Position numbers and translations under genes: made by a program. Under the pieces are notes generated by a model. The model was not told the DNA's origin and did not search any database. It worked only from the letters and a program-made list of their open reading frames with translations. Shown piece by piece: positions 58,614-64,000 of a DNA stretch of 64,000 bases (positions within the stretch are counted from its first letter, which is position 1; the number at the start of each line of letters is the position of its first letter). Origin of the DNA: JANQOZ01 sp045106555 (lineage in GTDB: Bacteria > Pseudomonadota > Gammaproteobacteria > Xanthomonadales > SZUA-38); assembly GCA_045106555.1 (NCBI GenBank), contig JBGCET010000003.1:73249-137248 (forward strand), given 5' to 3'.

Positions 58614-59858
58614 GTGAACGTGTTTTTGGTGGGGGGCGCGGTCCGCGACGAAATGCTGGGCCTGCCGGTGGTGGATCGAGATTTTGTCGTCACCGGGGCT
58701 ACACCAGAAATGATGGCCGCTCAGGGCTACCGTCCCGTGGGCAAAGATTTTCCCGTGTTTCTTCATCCTGACAGTCACGAAGAGTACGCTCTGGCTCGGC
58801 GGGAACGAAAAGTTGCGGCGGGCTACAAGGGATTTAGTTTCCACGCGGGCCCTGAAGTCACGTTAGAAGAAGACTTGGCGCGTCGGGATCTGACGATTAA
58901 TGCCATGGCTAAAGGCCAGGACGGCGAGCTCGTTGATCCCTATGGCGGTGCAGCGGATATTCAATCGCGGACCCTGCGCCATGTGACAGAAGCGTTTGCT
59001 GAAGATCCGGTTCGGGTGCTTCGGCTGGCACGATTTGCGGCTCGGCTGGCCGTCAATGACTTTACCGTAGCTCCAGACACGGTTGGCTTGGCGCGCAAGC
59101 TGGCCGCCGCGGGTGAACTGGACGCTCTGGTTGCCGAGCGGGTTTGGACTGAGACGGACAAAGCGTTGATGACCCAGCGTCCTGACCGTTTTGTTGAAGT
59201 GCTTCGCGACTGCCACGCGCTAGCCGCGATTTTTCCAGAAGTGGACGCCCTGTTCGGTGTTCCCCAAACGGCCAGCTACCATCCCGAGGTGGACACGGGT
59301 GTTCATCTTTTGATGGTGCTCAGACAAAGTGCGTCTATGGGGTTAACCAGCGCCGGCCGCTTCGCCTGTTTAACCCACGACCTGGGTAAAGCGCTAACGC
59401 CAGATGACGTATTACCGTCCCACCGCGGCCATGAAGAGGCAGGACTCAAACCGCTGGCAGCGCTGTGTGATCGCTTGCGGATGCCGAAAGAACATCGACG
59501 CCTGGCGGAGTTGGTGTGTCGCTATCATTTACACGTGCACCGCGCATTGGAACTCAAGGCCTCAACTGTCATGAAGGTGATCAAGGCCGCCGACGCGATG
59601 CGCCGTCCCGATCGCTTTGAGCAGTTCCTGTTAGCCTGTGAAGCCGATGCCCGGGGTCGTGGCGGGGAATTCGCCAACCAGGACTATCCTCAGCCCAACT
59701 TTCTGCGAGCCGCGTTTCAGGCGGTGGTTGCGGTACCTAATGCGCCGCTGCGCGAGCGCGGCTTGGAGGGGCTTAAGCTGGCGGAAGCTCTGAATCAGGA
59801 ACGGGTGGCGGCAATTGCCGCGACCAGATCTGCCTGGCCATCCACCAGCCCAGACTAA
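58614..59858 (+). CDS. cca: CCA-adding tRNA nucleotidyltransferase with HD domain
   Basis: CCA enzyme repairs or completes the 3'-CCA of tRNA. The GTG at 58614 gives 414 residues and the expected N-terminus (NVFLVGGAVRDEMLG); an upstream in-frame start would overlap the previous gene. The nucleotidyltransferase motif is DRDFVVTGATPEMM with the DxD metal site; RRDLTINAMAKG, DPYGGAADIQSRTLRHV and EDPVRVLRLARFAAR follow. The C-terminus has an HD phosphohydrolase domain (HLLMVLRQSASMGLTSAGRF then THDLGKA), making this the multifunctional form typical of Gammaproteobacteria. Its 3' end overlaps the convergent VanZ-like gene by 86 bases. Confidence 0.96.
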   Translation: MNVFLVGGAVRDEMLGLPVVDRDFVVTGATPEMMAAQGYRPVGKDFPVFLHPDSHEEYALARRERKVAAGYKGFSFHAGPEVTLEEDLARRDLTINAMAKGQDGELVDPYGGAADIQSRTLRHVTEAFAEDPVRVLRLARFAARLAVNDFTVAPDTVGLARKLAAAGELDALVAERVWTETDKALMTQRPDRFVEVLRDCHALAAIFPEVDALFGVPQTASYHPEVDTGVHLLMVLRQSASMGLTSAGRFACLTHDLGKALTPDDVLPSHRGHEEAGLKPLAALCDRLRMPKEHRRLAELVCRYHLHVHRALELKASTVMKVIKAADAMRRPDRFEQFLLACEADARGRGGEFANQDYPQPNFLRAAFQAVVAVPNAPLRERGLEGLKLAEALNQERVAAIAATRSAWPSTSPD

Positions 59859-60177
59859 GGCCGGTCACGTTGGCCACCAGGTCGGCAAGACTAGCCTGGC
59901 GATGAGGCAGCGTCCCCTGAATCAGCTCCAACAGTCCGCCCATCAACGCAAAACCCACAAAGTAAAAGGCGCACACCCGGTTTGAGCGGTAAACCATGGC
60001 AAACCACCCCATCAAACTGCCGTAGGCAATCAAATGACCCCATTTGTCCTGCTGAGGAATATCCAGGCCGGTTTCCGGTGGGGTCAGCAGCGATGCCGAC
60101 CAGATGGCGCCCACTAAGGTCCAACCCAGCAAAACGCCCAGCAGTTTCCACGGTGATTGATGGGTCATCGGTTTCAT
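59773..60177 (-). CDS. VanZ-like membrane protein
   Basis: The 134-residue protein has four hydrophobic helices and the VanZ signature: DKWGHLIAYGSLMGWFAMVY, with the H and acidic residue of the family, and ELIQGTLPHRQASLADLVAN. VanZ family proteins sit in the inner membrane; their bacterial role apart from teicoplanin resistance is unclear. It follows a MidA-like gene on the same strand (3 bases apart). Its last 86 bases lie antisense to the end of cca, a notable overlap. No sign of an antibiotic function. Confidence 0.87.
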   Translation of the reverse strand: MKPMTHQSPWKLLGVLLGWTLVGAIWSASLLTPPETGLDIPQQDKWGHLIAYGSLMGWFAMVYRSNRVCAFYFVGFALMGGLLELIQGTLPHRQASLADLVANVTGLSLGWWMARQIWSRQLPPPVPDSELPPA

Positions 60178-60180
60178 TAC

Positions 60181-61347
60181 TTACAAACGGTGCAGATGGC
60201 TTACCGCAAGCGGAGGCAAGGTAAGGTCTCGGGCTGCGAGCATCACCTGGAACCGCTCGCCCATTTCTGCGGGCAAGGTGAGGTGTTTGATTTCTTGTAT
60301 GACCTTCATGGATTCGGGTGAGCCATCCATGTCGATTGTGCTGGCGTAGTCGGTCAGGCCATGTTCGAGCAGAAACTGCGCCTGGGTGGTGTAGCCAGCA
60401 ATCGTCATCCCGGCAGCCGCTAAGGCCTGTGCCAAAGCGGTAAAATCCACGCTCACGCTCAGGTCCTGCAAGCCCGGCATCCATAGCAGGTTGTTGTGGG
60501 CGCGATGCCGGTAGTGGGCAATGGCGGTGCCGGCGCCGCGCTGGGGGTGGTAGTACTCACTGTGGACATAGCCGTAATCCACCAGCAACGCCGCACCGCG
60601 GCGCAGGTTGCTCGTCAGCTCGGCTACCCAGGGTTTGAGCATCGGCTGGTCTTCTGTGGTGTAGCCCGTGACGCGCACGTCGACGGGCAGATTGACATCG
60701 CTCGGTTCATCAGCCTGCCAGGCGAAAATGGCATCGTCGGACGGTGCCAACGAGACCCGCAACTCCCGCCACTGATGTTGATCAAAAATCAGCCGACGCG
60801 GCGGTAGGGCATCCACCACCTCATTACCTACAATGACGCCTTGCCATTGCGAGTGCGGTGGCTGGTCCAGCCAGCGCACGCGTGGCAGCAGATGGGGCAC
60901 GCTTGCTTGGAGCATTTCCCGTTGCCTTTGTTTCAGCGCGCCGCTGACCTCTAATATCCAGTATTCCTGGGGCAGACTGTCGCGCTGTTCCAGCGCGTTC
61001 AAAAGGCGAGCGGCCAAAACGCCGCTGCCAGCGCCGACTTCCAAAATAACGCCTGAGTCGACTGATTTGAGCACCGGTTCAATCCATCGTGCCAGACAAA
61101 AAGCAAAGCCCTGGCCCAGTTCCGGTGCGGTGACAAAATCGCCGTCAGCGCCAAATTTGCTTAAGCCATTGTGGTAGTAGCCCAAAGTTGGGTGATAAAG
61201 CGCCAGCTGCCAGAATGCTTCCGCCGGCATCGGCCCCTCTCGAGCAATTTGTTCCCTGATGATGTGTTGCAGCTGCACGCTGGCGTCCAGCGCGTCCCCC
61301 TGGGGCGCAGGCAAAGTTGCCCCCGATTCACCGTGGCGAGATGGCAT
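60181..61347 (-). CDS. MidA/NDUFAF7-family SAM-dependent methyltransferase
   Basis: The ATG at 61347 gives 388 residues; a further start at 61374 is possible. The family order is visible: AEAFWQLALYHPTLGYYHNG, then GDFVTAPELGQGFAFCLARW, the SAM motif ILEVGAGSGVLAARLL, and GVIVGNEVVDALPPRRLIF. Mitochondrial homologues methylate an Arg of a complex I subunit; in bacteria the role is unproven. It converges on nothing but shares its strand with VanZ (3 bases downstream). folB lies just upstream. Confidence 0.92.
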   Translation of the reverse strand: MPSRHGESGATLPAPQGDALDASVQLQHIIREQIAREGPMPAEAFWQLALYHPTLGYYHNGLSKFGADGDFVTAPELGQGFAFCLARWIEPVLKSVDSGVILEVGAGSGVLAARLLNALEQRDSLPQEYWILEVSGALKQRQREMLQASVPHLLPRVRWLDQPPHSQWQGVIVGNEVVDALPPRRLIFDQHQWRELRVSLAPSDDAIFAWQADEPSDVNLPVDVRVTGYTTEDQPMLKPWVAELTSNLRRGAALLVDYGYVHSEYYHPQRGAGTAIAHYRHRAHNNLLWMPGLQDLSVSVDFTALAQALAAAGMTIAGYTTQAQFLLEHGLTDYASTIDMDGSPESMKVIQEIKHLTLPAEMGERFQVMLAARDLTLPPLAVSHLHRL

Positions 61348-61410
61348 TACTGCATCCCCCAAGGGGCAATCCAAGCGGCCGTGGTCTGCCCGGTGTCGAT
61401 GACAATTCGT

Positions 61411-61779
61411 TCAGCGGTCATCGCGGCAGCGGGTGATGGTTACGCCGACCACCGGGTCACCGGGGAGGGCGCCGGGCTTACGCAGACTAAGGCGGACCTG
61501 GGCGATAGGGAACTGATTCAACAGGAGTTGGGTGCAACTTTCTGCGAGCGCTTCAATGAGTCCGAAGCGGCTTTGCTGGATGTGAGACTTCAGTGCCTGG
61601 CTAACGGTTACGTAGTCCAGAGCATCACTTAGCTGGTCGCTCTTTGCGCTGGCAGAAAGGTCCAGAAAAAGTTTCAGGTCTAGGGCAATTTTTTGCGGCG
61701 TTTTCTGTTCGAAGGAGTGAACGCCAATGCGTGCATCCGCGGTGAGATTTTCGATCAGAAGTGAATCGCCGCCGGTCAC
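61411..61779 (-). CDS. folB: Dihydroneopterin aldolase
   Basis: FolB converts dihydroneopterin to 6-hydroxymethyl-dihydropterin in folate synthesis. The 122-residue product has the family opening LLIENLTADARIGVHSFEQK with the conserved E-x-x-x-x-x-x-G-V/I-H-x-x-E/Q pattern, and DALDYVTVSQALKSHIQQSR with Asp-Tyr, then LIEALAESCTQLLL with the catalytic Lys position occupied differently, and RLSLRKPGAL near the end, which carries the usual Lys. The GTG start overlaps the tsaD stop (GTGA), so the two are translationally coupled. Confidence 0.92.
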   Translation of the reverse strand: MTGGDSLLIENLTADARIGVHSFEQKTPQKIALDLKLFLDLSASAKSDQLSDALDYVTVSQALKSHIQQSRFGLIEALAESCTQLLLNQFPIAQVRLSLRKPGALPGDPVVGVTITRCRDDR

Positions 61780-62798
61780 GCCGCAACCTCGGGCAGGTCA
61801 GATAGCTTCCAGCGCGCTTTCACGCTCACTTCAAGATTGTCCCGGCGGGCCTGGCTAATCCGAACCGCGCCGGCCAGCGCAATCATGGCCGCGTTATCGG
61901 TGCAAAATTCCAGGCGGGGAAAATGGCAGTGGGCGCCGCGCTTTTCCGTCATGGTGTTCAGCACCTCCCGTAATCGCCGGTTAGCGCCTACGCCGCCGGC
62001 TACAATCAGCCGATCAAAACCAGTGTGCTCAAGGGCGCGCTGGCATTTGATCCGCAGCGTGTCGGCCACGGCCTCCTGAAACGCCCAGGCCAGGTTGGCT
62101 TTGTCGGCTTCGCTTTGGCTGCATTGTTCCCAGGTTGTGAGGACGTGAGTTTTCAGCCCGGAGAAGCTGAAATCCAGCCCCGGCCGGTTGGTCATTGGCC
62201 GCGGCAGCTTGAACTGGTTGGGCAAGCCGGATTCCGCCAGCTTCGACAGTGCCGGTCCGCCGGGGTAACCGAGGCCCATGAGCTTGGCGGTTTTGTCAAA
62301 GGCCTCGCCGGCAGCGTCGTCCAGGCTTTCACCCAGGGTTTGATAATCGCCAATGGCTTTGACTGCCACCAACTGGGTATGACCGCCTGATACCAAAAGT
62401 GCCACAAACGGCGGTTTGGGCGGGTTTTCTTCCAGCAGCGGCGCCAGCAAATGCCCTTCCATATGGTGTATGGCCAGGGCAGGCACATCGGCAGCGTAGG
62501 CCAGTGCGCGGCCGGTGTTGGCACCCACCAGCAACGCGCCAACCAGTCCTGGGCCGGCGGTATAGGCGACTGCGCCCAGCTCCCTGGTGGTTAAGCCGGC
62601 GTCGGCCATTACTCGTGCAATTAATGCGGGCAGTTTGCGAACATGGTCTCGTGCTGCCAGCTCTGGCACCACGCCGCCAAATTCGGCGTGGGTTTTGATT
62701 TGGCTGTACAGCGTATGAGCCAACAGTCCTTTTTGGGTGTCGTAAAGGGCAGCGGCAGATTCGTCGCAAGAGGTTTCGATTCCGAGTACGGCTGTCAT
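61776..62798 (-). CDS. tsaD: tRNA N6-adenosine threonylcarbamoyltransferase TsaD
   Basis: TsaD places threonylcarbamoyl on A37 of ANN-reading tRNAs with TsaB, TsaC and TsaE. The start at 62798 is chosen because TsaD proteins begin close to VLGIETSCDES; another ATG lies at 62810. The 340-residue length is normal. Signature parts: AAALYD, ELAARDHVRKLPAL, HHMEGHLLAP with the metal-binding His pair, LLVSGGHTQLVAV, GVGANRRLREVL and FCTDNAAMIALAGAVRIS. It is divergent from rpsU, an order conserved in Gammaproteobacteria. Confidence 0.97.
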   Translation of the reverse strand: MTAVLGIETSCDESAAALYDTQKGLLAHTLYSQIKTHAEFGGVVPELAARDHVRKLPALIARVMADAGLTTRELGAVAYTAGPGLVGALLVGANTGRALAYAADVPALAIHHMEGHLLAPLLEENPPKPPFVALLVSGGHTQLVAVKAIGDYQTLGESLDDAAGEAFDKTAKLMGLGYPGGPALSKLAESGLPNQFKLPRPMTNRPGLDFSFSGLKTHVLTTWEQCSQSEADKANLAWAFQEAVADTLRIKCQRALEHTGFDRLIVAGGVGANRRLREVLNTMTEKRGAHCHFPRLEFCTDNAAMIALAGAVRISQARRDNLEVSVKARWKLSDLPEVAA

Positions 62799-62921
62799 CA
62801 GATTGGGCATGTCGATTAACGAACGCGCAGTGTCGCAAACGCCTACCCGGGGCGCCAGCCGGAATCTCGGCGAACCAGCGATCGTCATCGTTAGGCCCTT
62901 TTATGGTCATAACCTGTATTG

Positions 62922-62972
62922 CTGGGGTCAGAGTCAGGGGTCAGTCACTCTGGCCCCTGACTCTGACCCCAG
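62922..62972. repeat. Perfect 19-bp inverted repeat of the GGGGTCAG type
   Basis: Arm 62922-62940 (CTGGGGTCAGAGTCAGGGG) is exactly inverted at 62954-62972 with a 13-base loop. It lies between tsaD and rpsU, just upstream of the rpsU promoter. The arms contain the same GGGGTCAG core as the imperfect hairpin at 14551-14601, so it belongs to a dispersed repeat family. Such elements in Gammaproteobacteria can act as terminators or be moved by RAYT-type transposases. Confidence 0.85.
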
Positions 62973-62984
62973 GATTAGCGGGTT

Positions 62985-63014
62985 TTGCGCTGTACAAAAA
63001 AAGCGCGTTATAAT
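62985..63014 (+). promoter_or_regulatory. Sigma-70-type promoter of rpsU
   Basis: A TATAAT box at 63009-63014 is an exact -10 match. A TTGCGC at 62985-62990 is a fair -35 with 18 bases between. Transcription would start near 63021, about 77 bases upstream of the rpsU ATG. Strong -10 and a G-rich start region fit a ribosomal-protein promoter. Confidence 0.75.
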
Positions 63015-63097
63015 GGGGGTCTTTGTCCGCGATACCGCGTCGGCCACAGCAGCTTTGCAGGCGGCGGCATTTCGGAAGGCAACCCACTGGAGTAGTA

Positions 63098-63313
63098 ATG
63101 CCAAGCGTAAGAATTCGTGAAAACGAGCCGTTTGAATATGCCCTGCGCCGTTTCAAGCGCTCATGTGAGAAAGCCGGGATTTTGTCTGAAACCCGTCGCC
63201 GTGAGTTTTATGAAAAGCCCACCCAAGAGCGAAAGCGCAAGAAAGCCGCTGCGGTAAAGCGTCACCTGCGTCGTATTTCTCGCGAAGTTACCCGTCGAAG
63301 CCGACTTTACTGA
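63098..63313 (+). CDS. rpsU: 30S ribosomal protein S21
   Basis: The 71-residue product is the exact size of bS21 and has its pattern: VRIRENEPFEYALRRFKRSC, then EKAGILSETRRREFYEKPTQ, and a basic C-terminus ending RRSRLY. The ATG at 63098 is preferred because GGAG precedes it and because the frame upstream does not resemble the family. It begins the macromolecular synthesis operon (rpsU, yqeY, dnaG), with tsaD divergent. Confidence 0.98.
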   Translation: MPSVRIRENEPFEYALRRFKRSCEKAGILSETRRREFYEKPTQERKRKKAAAVKRHLRRISREVTRRSRLY

Positions 63314-63332
63314 GCTTCGCTGACAGGCGTGG

Positions 63333-63353
63333 GGGAGTTAACCATCAACTCCC
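63333..63353 (+). terminator. Hairpin between rpsU and yqeY
   Basis: Seven-base arms (GGGAGTT and AACTCCC) enclose a seven-base loop, 19 bases after the rpsU stop. No T-run follows, so it is probably a partial terminator or processing site. A leaky hairpin after rpsU is known in this operon in E. coli, where it sets the excess of S21 over primase. Confidence 0.45.
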
Positions 63354-63462
63354 AGTAGACTGCCCCAGGCCCAGTTGGCCGTGACGGACGGTTTGCCACA
63401 AAGCGCTAAATGCCAACGGGGGTTATTCTGGCCCCTGCACCGCCAACCAAAAGCCAATTCTC

Positions 63463-63912
63463 ATGACTGCGCCACTGAAATCCCGTTTAACAGACGATAT
63501 GAAAGCGGCCATGAAGTCCGGCGAGAAACAGCGCCTGGGCACTATTCGTATGGCTCTGGCCGAGATCAAACGCCGCGAGGTGGATGATCGGGTGGATTTG
63601 GACGATGCCCAGATCACCAGCCTGATTGAAAAAATGGTCAAACAGCGGCGCGATGCACTCACGCAGTACGAGGCCGCGAATCGTCAGGATCTGGCCGACA
63701 TTGAAAGTTTCGAAATTGGTGTCCTGAAAGCCTATCTCCCAGAGCAACTCTCAGAAGCCGAACTTACCGCTATTGTCGAGGGCGTCATCAACGCCACCGG
63801 CGCTGAGTCCATGAAAGACATGGGTAAGGTGATGGGGCAGGTGAAAGCCAAAGTGGCTGGCAGAGCTGACATGCAGCAGGTTAGCGCTCAGGTAAAGGCC
63901 CTGCTCGCCTGA
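63463..63912 (+). CDS. GatB/YqeY-domain protein
   Basis: The 149-residue protein has the family layout: DDMKAAMKSGEKQRLGTIRM with the D-M-K-x-A-M-K start, LIEKMVKQRRDALTQYEAAN, FEIGVLKAYLPEQLSEAEL with the YLP motif, and the C-terminal GKVMGQVKAKVAGRADMQQV, ending near VKALL. YqeY resembles the tRNA-binding tail of GatB; its role is not settled. It sits between rpsU and dnaG as in many Gammaproteobacteria. Confidence 0.95.
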   Translation: MTAPLKSRLTDDMKAAMKSGEKQRLGTIRMALAEIKRREVDDRVDLDDAQITSLIEKMVKQRRDALTQYEAANRQDLADIESFEIGVLKAYLPEQLSEAELTAIVEGVINATGAESMKDMGKVMGQVKAKVAGRADMQQVSAQVKALLA

Positions 63913-63983
63913 TTCATCAGCGTGTCTCTCGGGGTAGCCCCCGACGTTCCACTTCAATGCCAATCCTCCGTTAAACTGACCCC

Positions 63984-64000
63984 ATGTCCGGTTTGATTCC
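63984..64000 (+). CDS. dnaG: DNA primase, first codons only (window edge)
   Basis: The last 17 bases read ATG TCC GGT TTG ATT CC, giving MSGLIP, like the usual start of DnaG (M-[AS]-G-x-I-P). The position, after rpsU and yqeY, is where dnaG lies in this operon. The remaining gene is outside the window. Confidence 0.75.

Noticed and set aside
59773..60177. VanZ-like protein as a glycopeptide-resistance gene
   Set aside because: VanZ-family proteins are widespread in bacteria with no resistance role, and no van cluster is present.

Overview
The window is about 64 kb of a gammaproteobacterial chromosome. The evidence is gene order: engB / cytochrome c4 / dsbA / endonuclease-exonuclease-phosphatase, rpsU / yqeY / dnaG beside a divergent tsaD-folB, and slt / NDUFA9-like / cca. 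Many TonB-dependent receptors and MFS carriers, Tat and lipoprotein exports, and a moderately high GC content suggest a free-living, probably marine heterotroph. I cannot name the genus. No tRNA, rRNA, CRISPR array, transposase, integrase or phage gene is visible.

Layout. 0-5.9 kb: small membrane, secreted and housekeeping genes ending in glmU. 5.9-8.5 kb: a large secreted G8-domain beta-helix protein with a C-terminal FxxGFE-type tail. 8.7-14.6 kb: a LysR regulator diverging from an operon-like run of FAD monooxygenase, Asp/Glu-racemase-like protein, polysaccharide-deacetylase-like hydrolase, fibrillin-like protein and MFS exporter. 14.6-42.5 kb: an accessory region with two TonB-dependent receptors, a GPH-type, a spinster-type and another MFS carrier, a flavoprotein, an aldehyde dehydrogenase, an AhpD-like protein, a DUF1838 Tat protein, an alpha/beta hydrolase and two serine-hydrolase proteins. 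Three copies of a methyltransferase plus small-partner gene pair are spread through it. A DUF1631 / OmpA / repeat-protein set sits in its middle (30.4-35.1 kb). 42.6-47.9 kb: secreted proteins of unknown role around an NtrC-type two-component system. 47.9-64 kb: core genes (aroE, hemB, a c-di-GMP protein, engB, cytochrome c4, dsbA, slt, cca, folB, tsaD, rpsU, yqeY, start of dnaG).

Two systems stand out. First, the three methyltransferase/partner pairs (18.6-19.9, 24.8-26.3 and 35.4-36.8 kb) have short or overlapping junctions. The small partners are clearly homologous to one another, which suggests an obligate two-component enzyme family working in separate uptake and conversion clusters. Second, the gene for a 195-residue acidic secreted protein has an exact sigma-54 -24/-12 promoter. 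About 100 bp upstream of it lies a twin dyad suited to an enhancer-binding protein, and the neighbouring genes encode just such a protein and its sensor kinase. This looks like a complete local signalling circuit with an unknown output.
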